From Candidatus Bathyarchaeota archaeon (GTDB taxonomy: Archaea > Thermoproteota > Bathyarchaeia > Bathyarchaeales > Bathycorpusculaceae), in NCBI GenBank assembly GCA_026414485.1, contig JAOAIX010000006.1, forward strand, positions 35,817-99,816: a stretch of DNA of 64,000 bases. Reading direction: 5' to 3'. This document shows, in pieces, positions 8,493 to 17,624 of the stretch (position 1 is the first letter of the stretch; every line of letters begins with the position of its first letter). The position numbers and the translations under genes are program-made. The notes below the pieces were generated by a model that was given only the letters and a program-made list of their open reading frames with translations, was not told the origin of the DNA and searched no databases.

Positions 8493-9086
8493 TTAAAGTT
8501 TGAGGTTCTTTTTTACTGCGTTTGCTACTATATGTCCTATGGGAACAGTATAGAGCGCAAGTGTCGAATTGAACAACGCTATAAGAGGAGTAGCTGCTAA
8601 TATTGCCGTTTCAGGCATAGCATAACCGATTGGTGGTTCGTATCTCAGTACTGCATAATTCACGATAGCCATTAACCCCGTCCTAAGCGCCACACCTAAG
8701 ATTGTGGCAGTGGCTATTTGTATTGTCTGTTTTTTTAATGTTGCATTCGGTGTTTTAATTGAATTATTTTTGAGAGTTAATAGTCTGTAAGAAACATAAA
8801 TCCCGAGCAACATTGACAACACTGCAAGTAGGTTATAAAAGGGTCCTGTAATTAGTGCCCCTGGGAAAACTACTATCAAAATTGTCATGTTCATAAACGC
8901 AATGGCAACTGCTGATCTAAGGTTGATTAGTGCAAAGGCAGTTACAATGGGAATTTCCCATATTTGGTAATATAAGAAAGGCGCGTAGGGTGCAGGGATT
9001 GCTATTCCTGTAAAAACTGGGTTAAGCGCTACGGTAACTGCTGCAAGAGCTATTATCAGTGTAAGTTTTTTGGTATCTACATTCAT
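8493..9086 (-). CDS. Membrane protein resembling an ECF transporter S component
   Basis: A 197-residue hydrophobic protein with about five to six membrane segments and short loops, the size and pattern of ECF-transporter substrate-binding (S) subunits. The N-terminus runs directly into the first membrane helix. The minus-strand start lies close to a TATA-like TTAAATAATTAAA at about 9099-9112, so the transcript may be leaderless. It is convergent with mch and divergent from the coiled-coil gene. The substrate cannot be predicted; no dedicated EcfT/EcfA genes adjoin it, though CbiQ/CbiO homologues are encoded at 34-36 kb. A non-ECF membrane protein remains possible. Confidence 0.55.
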   Translation of the reverse strand: MNVDTKKLTLIIALAAVTVALNPVFTGIAIPAPYAPFLYYQIWEIPIVTAFALINLRSAVAIAFMNMTILIVVFPGALITGPFYNLLAVLSMLLGIYVSYRLLTLKNNSIKTPNATLKKQTIQIATATILGVALRTGLMAIVNYAVLRYEPPIGYAMPETAILAATPLIALFNSTLALYTVPIGHIVANAVKKNLKL

Positions 9087-9198
9087 AGGCTTAATCTACC
9101 AAGTTTAATTATTTAAGAGTAGCTACTCAAATTCGAGTAAATGATTTCAGGTTTAAAAGCTAAATAAAGGGTGTAAGCATATGTTTCAACCGTGAAAA

Positions 9199-10440
9199 AT
9201 GTTGCATCAATTTCAGTTCTCGGTCAGCGAAGTAAAAGCTTGGCTTGAAAAAGAAACAAACCCCACATTATTCCCAATACAAACCCAAGCTCAAAAACAC
9301 ATCGCTAACATGCATATTGGATTGCAGAATCTTTTAGATGCCAGTAAAATGCTTCTCGATAATAGTCAATCAGAAATTGACAGGCGAAACATGAAAGTTT
9401 ATAACCGTGCCCGCGCCCTCAATAAGCTAGCGCTTCTTTTTATTGAACGAATAAAAAAATTGAAAACTCCAGAGGATATTTCATATGAGAACCTTAACAG
9501 TTTTGCTCAGGACATACAAAAAGCTTTAGCTGTTACCGAAATTGACATCAAAAACTGGTTTCAACATATATCTCCCTTCTTCATCATGGATCGCCGAAAA
9601 TTCCTCTCAGTTTACGAGAAAACAAAACTGATTTTTGGTGACTTCAACAATTTTTTAACGAGAGATTACATAAAAACAAAAGGCTTGCAACAGACCTTCC
9701 AGCTAATTGACGAGTTAGAGGCTTTAGAAAAACAATTAACTCTTGCTGAAGGACAGAAAACTAATCTAAAAAATGAACGGTTGAGCCTCGGACAAGAGAT
9801 AGCTACTATAGAACAGCAGATTCACAGTTTCGCAACTCAAATCAACCTTTATCAACTAACCCAAACTAACGCCGAAATTGAAAGTTTGAACAACATGTTA
9901 AAACAGGAACTGCGGCACTTACAAAAACCATTCATAAAAATGCAAGCTCTCTCCGTTGGTGGTAGTGGTTTAACGTCTAATGAACTTAAAAGAGTTGCTT
10001 TATACTTAGAGAACCCCTTTGAAGCTATTATAACAGAAGAAGTCGGTTTACCTGCACTGAAGGAGCTTTTGCAGAAACTTTTATCGTTACTTAGGCAAGA
10101 TGCACTGCGGCTGAAGTCTGATAAAGCCCGTAAAGCTGAACAAGCAATCACTGAAATATTAAAACATGATTCGTTGGAGATTTTACATCGTAAATGTGTT
10201 GAGGTTGCTACTCGTAAGCGGCAACTTGAACGCTCAACGGCACTGGAAGAAGCCCAACGTCAGTTGTCTTTGCTTCAGCAACAAAAAGATCAGTTGCAGG
10301 CTCGGTGTGTAAATCTTGAGACTGATGAAGTTGCTAAAGAGAAAACGTGTATTGATTTGAGGGAAAAAGTTCGTAGCTACAAAAAGGCAATTGAAACCAA
10401 CATACTCAACTATCTGGGCAAACAAGTGCAACTATCTTAG
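9199..10440 (+). CDS. Uncharacterised coiled-coil protein
   Basis: A 413-residue protein with no catalytic motif I can recognise. Residues ~1-150 are helical with charged clusters. Residues ~170-245 and ~340-410 are heptad-rich, Gln/Glu/Lys-rich coiled coils (for example LSLLQQQKDQLQARC), separated by a globular-looking centre that includes SVGGSGLTSNELKRV. No signal peptide or membrane segment is seen, so it should be cytoplasmic. It lies alone between the S-component-like gene and the MptN-like gene. A structural or SMC-like accessory role would be a guess. Confidence 0.75.
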   Translation: MLHQFQFSVSEVKAWLEKETNPTLFPIQTQAQKHIANMHIGLQNLLDASKMLLDNSQSEIDRRNMKVYNRARALNKLALLFIERIKKLKTPEDISYENLNSFAQDIQKALAVTEIDIKNWFQHISPFFIMDRRKFLSVYEKTKLIFGDFNNFLTRDYIKTKGLQQTFQLIDELEALEKQLTLAEGQKTNLKNERLSLGQEIATIEQQIHSFATQINLYQLTQTNAEIESLNNMLKQELRHLQKPFIKMQALSVGGSGLTSNELKRVALYLENPFEAIITEEVGLPALKELLQKLLSLLRQDALRLKSDKARKAEQAITEILKHDSLEILHRKCVEVATRKRQLERSTALEEAQRQLSLLQQQKDQLQARCVNLETDEVAKEKTCIDLREKVRSYKKAIETNILNYLGKQVQLS

Positions 10441-10517
10441 TTTGTGCTTCTGCCCCTCGGAAACTTTAAGAGTCTAGTAATGAAGCTTTTTGGCAAGTAA
10501 CCACGGGATGAATTCGC

Positions 10518-11411
10518 GTGAGGATCGGAATTGCAACTCGCAACATGGCAGCTTGGAGTAGCACCCAAGTACGAGAAGCGCTATCCAGACGAGGAATACC
10601 ATATGTCTGTTTCACTTTTCCTAAACTGGTTTCCCAGATCGGACACAAACCATACTTCCGAGTTAAGGATGTGAACTTGCAGAATGTGAATTTGCTGGAA
10701 GACCTCGACGCCTTAATTATCCGTCCCATTGGGAGGGGCAGCCTAGAAGAATTAGTTTTCCGTATGGATATGCTCTACAAACTCGAACGCGAAGGATTTT
10801 ATGTGTTGAACCCTGCGGAAGCAATAGAGCACTGTGTCGACAAATACGACATACTCGCCATCCTAGAGGATAATGGTGTACCCGTGCCACGTACTTTCGC
10901 CACTGAAAGTGTAAACGAGGCAGTAGCGGCTTTTGAAGAATTAGGTGGTGATGTAGTTGTTAAACCCATATTTGGCTCCAGGGGAATCGGTGCAACTAGG
11001 GTTGTGGATAAGGAAATTGCCAATACGGTCTTTAAAGCTATTGCTTTTCAACATGGCGTCATTTATCTACAAGAGTTTGTTCCTCATGGGCACAGTGACA
11101 TTCGTGCTTTTGTAATTGATAACCATGTTATTGCGGCGATGCGTCGTGTTGCTGAGGGTTGGAAAACCAACTATAGTCAAGGTGCGCGACCTGCACCAAC
11201 AACGTTGAGTAAAGAGTTTGAGGATTTAGCTGTGAAAGCGGCGAAGGCGGTGGGCTGTAAAGTTGCAGGTGTTGATATCCTTGAGGGTCCTAATGGTCCA
11301 AAAATTTGTGATGTGAACAGCCAACCTGGCTGGAAAGGTTTACAAATGGTGACGAAGGTTAACATTGCTGAGGAAATTGTAAAGTTTTTGCTTTTGGAGC
11401 TGAAAAAATAG
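10518..11411 (+). CDS. mptN: ATP-grasp ligase, MptN/RimK-like (H4MPT:glutamate ligase candidate)
   Basis: A 297-residue ATP-grasp enzyme from a GTG start. It has the RimK/MptN/CofF layout: N-terminal pre-ATP-grasp domain (residues ~1-95), then ATP-grasp motifs VVVKPIFGSRGIGATRV, IYLQEFVPH and the metal-binding KICDVNSQPGWKGLQ. MptN adds alpha-linked glutamate to tetrahydromethanopterin to give tetrahydrosarcinapterin; CofF does the same for coenzyme F420, and RimK acts on ribosomal protein S6. The nearby fwd-mch genes favour MptN, but substrate choice within this family cannot be settled by reading. Confidence 0.7.
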   Translation: MRIGIATRNMAAWSSTQVREALSRRGIPYVCFTFPKLVSQIGHKPYFRVKDVNLQNVNLLEDLDALIIRPIGRGSLEELVFRMDMLYKLEREGFYVLNPAEAIEHCVDKYDILAILEDNGVPVPRTFATESVNEAVAAFEELGGDVVVKPIFGSRGIGATRVVDKEIANTVFKAIAFQHGVIYLQEFVPHGHSDIRAFVIDNHVIAAMRRVAEGWKTNYSQGARPAPTTLSKEFEDLAVKAAKAVGCKVAGVDILEGPNGPKICDVNSQPGWKGLQMVTKVNIAEEIVKFLLLELKK

Positions 11412-11435
11412 GGGTGATGGCTCCTTTTGTGTTTT

Positions 11436-12437
11436 CTATTTTTTGTTGGCCACAATCTCAGCGTAAGGGTCATGAGCGATTCTAGGGAACGGTTTATCCT
11501 TTAGGTTTTTTATTAACACCCTCTTTTTATCTGTAGTGAATGTTCCCACAAATCTGTAATCTACACCTAACTTATGTAGAGTCTCTTGAACTTCATCTTT
11601 TGCGTCAGCTGCAACAGCAGCCAAAAGTGTGCCTGTAGACGACATTGCTAGTACCTGCCAATCTGAAAGTCCGAAGTACCTTTGTAGTTTCTGAATTTCT
11701 GTATTGACCGGCAGTTTTTCCGATTCTATTCTGAAACCCAAATTTGCCGCGTCAGCGAATTCGTTGAGTGCGGTCACTAATCCGCCTTCTGTTACATCGT
11801 GCATTGCATGTACGCCCTTGATTTCTGCGAGTTGAAGCGCTTCTTGAACACAACTTTGGACAGCAAAATGATTAATTATATTTCTTGTAACTTGTGTTCC
11901 AAACAATTTCTTTGATAACTTTTTATGTGTCAAAGCGAAGTTAACCAGTGTTTCGTAGCCTAAGATTTTGGTGCAGAGTATAAGGTCACCTGTTTCGGCT
12001 TTTGCGGGAGTGCGAAGCTTTTCAGGTTTTACCGTGCCATAGATTGTGCAAACTCCAATAATGTCGTTTAAACTGGTGTATGTAGCTGTGTGCCCTGCAA
12101 CAATAGCAATTTCAAGTTCGTCTGCAGCGTGGCATGCTTGTTTCATGACTTTTTGGAAAACTTCCGCTGTAGTTCCTAGTGGTGCCAGAAGGTTGATGGT
12201 GCAGAACGCAGGCTTTGCCCCAAACAATGCAACATCAGAGGCAGTGTAGTTAATGAGTAGCCAGCCGAACCATTCTTTTGGGACGCCGGTGCATGGGTCA
12301 GTGGAAACTACAACGTATTTGTCATCTAACAGGTGAACCCCTGAATCATAGCCTAACTGGGGGTGCACAAGTGTAGTTTGAGCTTTTTTAATACACATCA
12401 GAAGTTTTTGTAGTTCTTTTTGGGTGAGTTTTCCCAT
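11436..12437 (-). CDS. AIR-synthase/HypE-like protein in a TPP-riboswitch operon
   Basis: A 333-residue PurM/HypE/ThiL-superfamily protein. Its N-terminal ATP-binding half has a degenerate GYDSGV in place of GDDxAV, then VVSTDPCTGVP, ASDVALFGAKP and VAGHTA; the C-terminal half begins with HDVTEGGLVTALNEF. HypE ends in PRIC, whose cysteine carries the cyanide group, but this protein has FPRIAHDPYAE there and lacks the cysteine, so it is not a functional HypE. It starts 15 bp after thiT under a TPP riboswitch. The same superfamily contains thiamine-phosphate kinase ThiL, so a thiamine-salvage role is a reasonable but unproven inference. Confidence 0.7.
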   Translation of the reverse strand: MGKLTQKELQKLLMCIKKAQTTLVHPQLGYDSGVHLLDDKYVVVSTDPCTGVPKEWFGWLLINYTASDVALFGAKPAFCTINLLAPLGTTAEVFQKVMKQACHAADELEIAIVAGHTATYTSLNDIIGVCTIYGTVKPEKLRTPAKAETGDLILCTKILGYETLVNFALTHKKLSKKLFGTQVTRNIINHFAVQSCVQEALQLAEIKGVHAMHDVTEGGLVTALNEFADAANLGFRIESEKLPVNTEIQKLQRYFGLSDWQVLAMSSTGTLLAAVAADAKDEVQETLHKLGVDYRFVGTFTTDKKRVLIKNLKDKPFPRIAHDPYAEIVANKK

Positions 12438-12452
12438 AATTAATGTCCTCTT

Positions 12453-12983
12453 TTAGAGGTGTCTCTGGAGTGCTTTGCTCTTTTGTAATAGGAAAATCAG
12501 TAATCCGCTTATCATGAGTTCAGGGAGCAGGTAACTACCGTTATAAACTGCTGAGTATATGTAGGGGTTCAGTTCAGGGACATAGAGAGGTGCCCAGTAG
12601 GCTACGCCTGAAATGAAGTGTAGAATAAATCGTCCTGTGATGCCAATTGTGGAGCCGAGGAGCGGTTGTTTTTTGAACGCCCCTGCAACGCCTAGTACTC
12701 CAAAAGCCAGTTGATAGTCAAGTAGCATTTGGATTGGATCTATGAAGTAGGGCAAAACTGCAAATTGTATGGTACCATGGATGAAGCCGCCGATAAATCC
12801 AATTTTTGTGCCCCGTCTGAGGGAAAGCCAGATGATAGGCACCATCGAACCTGCAGTTATTGAACCTCCTTGTGGCAAGGTGTAGACAACTATGAAACTA
12901 AGTGCGGTTGCCAATGCCACAAAGATGGCAATTTCAGATAGAATTTTTGTTGAAAAAAACTTGGGTTGATTTGGTTTTTTCAT
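12453..12983 (-). CDS. thiT: Thiamine ECF transporter S component ThiT
   Basis: A 176-residue integral membrane protein with about six helices. It carries the YuaJ/ThiT signatures LPQGGSITAGSMVPIIWLSL, RRGTKIGFIGGF and the C-terminal YSAVYNGSYLLPE. ThiT binds thiamine and works with an ECF energising module. The open frame extends 54 codons further upstream, but that part reads through the riboswitch; the ATG at 12983 (MKKPNQPKFF) gives a protein starting just before the first helix, so it is chosen. The TPP aptamer directly upstream supports the substrate. The HypE-like gene follows after 15 bp. Confidence 0.88.
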   Translation of the reverse strand: MKKPNQPKFFSTKILSEIAIFVALATALSFIVVYTLPQGGSITAGSMVPIIWLSLRRGTKIGFIGGFIHGTIQFAVLPYFIDPIQMLLDYQLAFGVLGVAGAFKKQPLLGSTIGITGRFILHFISGVAYWAPLYVPELNPYIYSAVYNGSYLLPELMISGLLIFLLQKSKALQRHL

Positions 12984-13006
12984 TATTTCTGTTTGGTTTA
13001 TGTTTT

Positions 13007-13096
13007 GTCCCTCCGCCAGTATTATCTGGTTCAGGTTCATTGGGTCGACAGCCATTAGCTGTCCTCTCAGCCGGGTCATTTTCCCAGCTCCCCATT
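13007..13096 (-). promoter_or_regulatory. TPP riboswitch (thi box) controlling thiT
   Basis: On the minus strand the conserved thi-box elements occur in order: GGGGAGCTGGG, ACCCGGCTGAGAGG (CTGAGA core), a variable hairpin GACAGCTAATGGCTGTC, ACCCAATGAACCTGA, then CCAGATAATACTGGCGGAGGGA, here cited in parts: CCAGATAATACTGG and GGAGGGA. These match the pyrimidine-binding and pyrophosphate-binding arms of the TPP aptamer. The 3' end lies about 23 nt before the thiT ATG with no clear U-run terminator between, which would fit control of translation start. TPP riboswitches are known in some archaea but are uncommon. Confidence 0.92.
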
Positions 13097-13242
13097 TTGA
13101 CCTTACAAATTTAGTTACTGTTTTCGGTAATATTAATTTTCCCAAAGTTAACCTTTTGAGTTAGCTATGTTAGGTTGGGGATAATGTTTTTAGGTGGTTT
13201 TCTAAACTTTTACAGCAATCAAACTATCGAGGAACAGACGGT

Positions 13243-15723
13243 ATGCAGCCTCTGCCAAAAGAATACAACTTCATCGAAATTGAGCGTAAATGGCAACAAA
13301 GATGGGAAGAAATGGGCATTTACCGCTATGATTGGAGCGATATGAAGCGACCAGTTTTTAGCATAGACACTCCTCCGCCTTACCCATCAGGCGAGCTTCA
13401 CATGGGTAATGTTCTGAACTGGACCTATTTTGATATAGTAGCACGATACAAGCGTATGCGTGGCTATAATGTACTCTTCCCGCAGGGTTGGGACTGCCAT
13501 GGACTTGGTATAGAAATTCAGGTAGAAAAACTTCATAATATACGTAAACGCGATGTGCCGCCTGAACAGTTTCGTAAATTATGTAGTGAATTGGTTGAGA
13601 AATATATTGGTATGATGAAGGAAGGGATTCTCAAGTTAGGGTGCAGTATAGATTGGACTACAGAGTACCGTACTATGGATCCTGATTACTGGCGGCGCAC
13701 ACAGCTGAGTTTTATCTTGCTGTATAGGAAAGGTTTCATGTATCAGGGTACTCATCCAGTCAATTGGTGTCCACGTTGCGAAACTGCCATAGCTGATGCT
13801 GAAGTGGACTACGAAAAACGTGAAGGTACACTTTACTACATACGTTATCCGTTAGAGAATAGCACTGAGTATCTGTTGATTGCTACTTCCCGTCCAGAAT
13901 TTATTCCTGCATGTGTAGCGGTTGAAGTGAATCCCAAGGATGAGCGCTTCAACAAATACATTGGCAAAAACATCGTTGTTCCAATAGTCAATCGTAAGGT
14001 TCCAATTATAGCCGAAGAAACTGTGGATCCTACATTTGGCACAGGTGTAGTGCAAATTTGTACGTATGGCGACAAAGAAGACGTAAAAACCGTCATGAAA
14101 CACAAACTCCCCATTGTTACGCTTCTGACTGAGAATGGTCGAATAAACGAGAATGGTGGCAAATATGTGGGTTTAACCATAAATCAAGCCCGTGCAGCCA
14201 TTGTTGAAGATCTCGCAGCCGCTGGGTTGCTGGAGAAAACTGAAAAAATCACGCAAGAAGTAGGTCGATGCGACCGATGTAAAGCGCACATTGAAATTTT
14301 GGAGCGTAAACAATGGTTCATGAAAACCCGCGTCTTAACGGATGTTGTGGAGAAAACTGCTAACGAAGTTGTCTGGTATCCTGATTACATGAAATCTCGC
14401 CTTGTTGATTGGGCCAAATCGCTCGACTGGGACTGGGTTATTAGCCGCCAAAGACTCTTCGCCACACCCATTCCAGTGTGGTATTGCAAAAAATGCGGTG
14501 AACTAATCCTCGCTAAAGAAGACTGGGTTCCAATCGATCCTAAAATGGAAAATCCACGTATAGATAAATGTCCAAAATGCGACTCAACAGAATTCATAGG
14601 TGAACGCGACGTTTTTGACACTTGGATGGACAGCTCCATAACCTGTGCAGTTCATGCTGGTTGGCCCGATCGCCAAGATTGGAAACGTCTCTTTCCTGCG
14701 GATATGCATCCATCCGGAATAGATATAATCAGAACATGGGCGTACTATCTTATGGTGAGACACTTAGCACTATTTAACGAGAAGCCCTACAAGAGCTGTC
14801 TTATCAATGGTATGGTACTAGGCGCTGACGGCAGAAAAATGAGTAAGTCTCTCAAAAACTATGTTGCCGCTCCTGATGTGCTCAACAAAAACGGTGCAGA
14901 CGCGACCAGGCAGTGGGCGGCATGTGGTGGTGCTACAGGTTCAGATATACCCTACCGGACTCCAGACGTCGAATATGGTAGACGTTTTCTGGTTAAGCTG
15001 TGGAATGTTTCAGCTTTCGTCAGCAAACTCTTACACAACTACGTGCCAAGCGACATAGAGAAAGTCGAGCTTCAACCTCTCGACAAGTGGCTCCTTAGTA
15101 AAACCGAATCTCTGACAAAAAAAGTCACAGACGCCATGGAAAAATGTCAATTCAACATTGCCGTGGAGGAAATTCGTAACTTCACATGGCACGTCTTCTG
15201 CGATGCCTATGTGGAAGCAGTCAAAGACAGACTTTACCGACCTGAAGTGCACGGTGAAACCAAAAAATTAGCTGCGCAGCAGACTCTCTACAAAGTTCTC
15301 TTCAAAATTCTTCAACTTCTGGCGCCTGTAGTGCCTCATGTAACTGAGGAAATCTACCAAGCCCTTTACGCGGGTAGTAAAGGATACAAAAGTATCCAAC
15401 TGTCTCCGTGGCCGGAGTATCTAGAGGAATGGGTGGATGAAAACGCTGAAAAACGAGGTGACTTAGTGGTGGAACTTATAAGTGAAGTGCGCCGAGAAAA
15501 AGCAGAAAGACGCCTCTCTCTAAACGCGCCCATAAGGCATCTTATTGTTTATGCGGGAGACAATTCTGCTGCAGAAGCCATAGAAGAAGCCAAAACCGAC
15601 GTGGTAGGCGCACTCAAAGTGAATAATTTGACTGTGTTACCCCAGTCAGGCAGCGGCAGACCTCTCATCCAGTTTTCTGCAGTAAATTTCATAGCCGAAT
15701 ATGGGGAGTCAACAAAAAAATGA
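13243..15723 (+). CDS. valS: Valyl-tRNA synthetase (archaeal type)
   Basis: An 826-residue class I synthetase that charges tRNA-Val. HMGN at residues 53-56 is the HIGH-equivalent and KMSKS is at 532-536. The CP1 editing domain contains ATSRPEFIPACVAVEVNP, the archaeal ValRS form of the editing-site motif (bacteria have ATTRPET). Zinc-ribbon cysteines occur at CPRCE, CDRC, CKKCG and CPKCD. The C-terminus is short, without the long bacterial coiled coil. The stop overlaps the nadX start by four bases (ATGA). Confidence 0.97.
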   Translation: MQPLPKEYNFIEIERKWQQRWEEMGIYRYDWSDMKRPVFSIDTPPPYPSGELHMGNVLNWTYFDIVARYKRMRGYNVLFPQGWDCHGLGIEIQVEKLHNIRKRDVPPEQFRKLCSELVEKYIGMMKEGILKLGCSIDWTTEYRTMDPDYWRRTQLSFILLYRKGFMYQGTHPVNWCPRCETAIADAEVDYEKREGTLYYIRYPLENSTEYLLIATSRPEFIPACVAVEVNPKDERFNKYIGKNIVVPIVNRKVPIIAEETVDPTFGTGVVQICTYGDKEDVKTVMKHKLPIVTLLTENGRINENGGKYVGLTINQARAAIVEDLAAAGLLEKTEKITQEVGRCDRCKAHIEILERKQWFMKTRVLTDVVEKTANEVVWYPDYMKSRLVDWAKSLDWDWVISRQRLFATPIPVWYCKKCGELILAKEDWVPIDPKMENPRIDKCPKCDSTEFIGERDVFDTWMDSSITCAVHAGWPDRQDWKRLFPADMHPSGIDIIRTWAYYLMVRHLALFNEKPYKSCLINGMVLGADGRKMSKSLKNYVAAPDVLNKNGADATRQWAACGGATGSDIPYRTPDVEYGRRFLVKLWNVSAFVSKLLHNYVPSDIEKVELQPLDKWLLSKTESLTKKVTDAMEKCQFNIAVEEIRNFTWHVFCDAYVEAVKDRLYRPEVHGETKKLAAQQTLYKVLFKILQLLAPVVPHVTEEIYQALYAGSKGYKSIQLSPWPEYLEEWVDENAEKRGDLVVELISEVRREKAERRLSLNAPIRHLIVYAGDNSAAEAIEEAKTDVVGALKVNNLTVLPQSGSGRPLIQFSAVNFIAEYGESTKK

Positions 15724-16454
15724 GAGCTGTAGGATTAATTGGCTGTGGCGCCATCGGTACTGTTTTAGCGGAGGCAATTGAGCGTAGAATTGTAGTGTGT
15801 GATGAACTTATACTCTTCGACCTAGATAAAGTAAAGGCGGAACGGCTCAAAAATTCTCTTGCTTTTCCAACCACAATAGTTTCCAGTTTTGAAGATTTGC
15901 TCAAACTTAACCCCGTCATAATCGTGGAGGCTGCCTCACAAGATGCTGCCAAAACATATGTTCCCAGAATAGTTGCTGCGGGTATAAATGTAATTGTCAT
16001 GAGTTCAGGCGCCCTCTTAGACTTAAATTTAGACCTGACGAAGGTACATGTGCCCTCAGGAGCTATAGGTGGCATAGACTCCATAACTAGCGCATTGTTA
16101 GCAGGCGAAGTGGAGGTAGCTCTTACCACTACAAAAAACCCAAAAGCACTAGAAACCCAAGACAAAAAACCTAAAGTGATATACGAAGGTGAAGCCCGAG
16201 AAGCAGCGCGACTATTTCCAAGGGAGATGAACGTCGCTGCAACATTAGCCTTAGTGGTTAAACCTGCAAAAGTCAAAGTCACAGTTATAGCAGACCCCAA
16301 CACGAGAAGGAACACTCACAAAATCACCGTAAAATGGCAATTTGGCGAGATGCTTCTACAATTCGCAAACGACCCTCACCCTGACAACCCAAGAACTAGT
16401 GCGCTTGCCGCATGGTCAGCTATAAAACTTCTTCAAAATCTTCTCAAACAATAG
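15720..16454 (+). CDS. nadX: L-aspartate dehydrogenase (NAD biosynthesis)
   Basis: A 244-residue NAD(P)-dependent dehydrogenase. The Rossmann motif GLIGCGAIGTVLAEAI opens the protein, and the catalytic domain shows VPSGAIGGIDSI and HPDNPRTSALAAWSAI, as in NadX. NadX oxidises aspartate to iminoaspartate, the first step of de novo NAD synthesis in many archaea. It overlaps valS by four bases, so it is probably co-transcribed with it. nadA and nadC are not in the window. Confidence 0.93.
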   Translation: MRAVGLIGCGAIGTVLAEAIERRIVVCDELILFDLDKVKAERLKNSLAFPTTIVSSFEDLLKLNPVIIVEAASQDAAKTYVPRIVAAGINVIVMSSGALLDLNLDLTKVHVPSGAIGGIDSITSALLAGEVEVALTTTKNPKALETQDKKPKVIYEGEAREAARLFPREMNVAATLALVVKPAKVKVTVIADPNTRRNTHKITVKWQFGEMLLQFANDPHPDNPRTSALAAWSAIKLLQNLLKQ

Positions 16455-16646
16455 TTGTCTCTGTTTATACAATACAAGTACTATATCTTTTATAATAAAA
16501 TTGTATCAGCTCTATTCGTTGCTCTGCAGTGTAAAAAAGCATAGTATAGTGATTGGCTGACTAAGCCCTGATTTTTGAGATCAACTGTGAAATAAATAAT
16601 TGAGGCTTGGCTGAAATTGCGATTCTGTCTTTCCATGGATGACAAA

Positions 16647-17624
16647 TTAAAACCAAACAACTGCTCTCAAAGCTAAAACAGAGGCTACCACAATAACTCC
16701 AAACAGAGCAGACGTTAAAACCATGATTCTCCATGCCTCTATTATGTGGTTCGGAGAAAGCTGACCTTTATCGCCCAGTGTGTAGTGTCCCTCTTTCTCT
16801 AATTGGACATTTAAAGCTCCTGCCATGGCTGATATTGTCCAGCCGGCATTTGGGCTAACAGTCTTGTTTTTATCCCGCTGTAAAACAGACAACCCCTTCT
16901 TCCAATTTGCACCTAACACGGCGGCAGAAATAATCATTAACACTGCTGTAAATCGTGCAGAAATAAAATTAGCTGCGGTGTCCATTTTTGCTGAAAACCA
17001 TCCGATGTTCCTATGTTCTTCATCTTTGTAACCAACCATAGAATCCAACGTGTTCACAACTCGAAATGCAAAGGCTCCGGGTACTCCAAAAAGAGCAAAG
17101 AAGAGAAGTGGCGACGTAACTCCGTCTGTGGTGCTTTCTGCAATAGATTCAACTGTTGCTGAAAGCACATGTTGCTCGTCCAACTTCTTTGGATCACGTC
17201 TAACAATATAGGGTAGCCATTGTTTTGCTCCTTCTAAATCCTTCATTTTTAGAGCGTTAGCAATTGGCATTGTGTATTTCAACATGCATTTAACAGCAAA
17301 TGTGCTTTTTAAGAAAACTGCAGCGACTATTATGTAAATTAACCAACCAAAAATTGGTACTTGCCTCAGAGATAAAAGTAGCAACCCAATAGGCAAGGTG
17401 AAAAGCGCTACAACACCTAGGCAAAGCAGAACGCCGTTAATTTTTTCGATTCGGGAGTTGGTGCTTTTTAGTTGCGGTTTAGCCCAAGCAATTACTTTAC
17501 CCATCCACACCGTTGGATGTATACTGTCGGGGATTTCTCCAAAAATTACGTCAATCAAGAGGGCTACTGCTAAAATTAAAATTTGCTCCACAAAGAATGC
17601 CGTATCAAAAAGTACCATTAACAC
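16647..17624 (-). CDS. cbiB: Adenosylcobinamide-phosphate synthase CbiB
   Basis: A 325-residue membrane protein that attaches the aminopropanol(-phosphate) arm to adenosylcobyric acid. Family hallmarks are DVIFGEIPDSIHPTVWMGK near the N-terminus, AESTTDGVTSPLLFF and FRVVNTLDSMVGYKDE. Several hydrophobic helices are visible. Translation can begin at the GTG at 17624, immediately after the cobD stop, or at the ATG at 17618. It pairs with cobD, which makes the aminopropanol phosphate it uses. Confidence 0.95.
   Translation of the reverse strand: MLMVLFDTAFFVEQILILAVALLIDVIFGEIPDSIHPTVWMGKVIAWAKPQLKSTNSRIEKINGVLLCLGVVALFTLPIGLLLLSLRQVPIFGWLIYIIVAAVFLKSTFAVKCMLKYTMPIANALKMKDLEGAKQWLPYIVRRDPKKLDEQHVLSATVESIAESTTDGVTSPLLFFALFGVPGAFAFRVVNTLDSMVGYKDEEHRNIGWFSAKMDTAANFISARFTAVLMIISAAVLGANWKKGLSVLQRDKNKTVSPNAGWTISAMAGALNVQLEKEGHYTLGDKGQLSPNHIIEAWRIMVLTSALFGVIVVASVLALRAVVWF

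Noticed and set aside
12984..13145. N-terminal extension of ThiT to 13145
   Set aside because: The extra 54 codons translate the TPP aptamer; the ATG at 12983 fits the family and the riboswitch position.
16455..16646. Possible RNA or small gene between nadX and cbiB
   Set aside because: Only AT-rich sequence with scattered short repeats; no conserved frame or fold seen.
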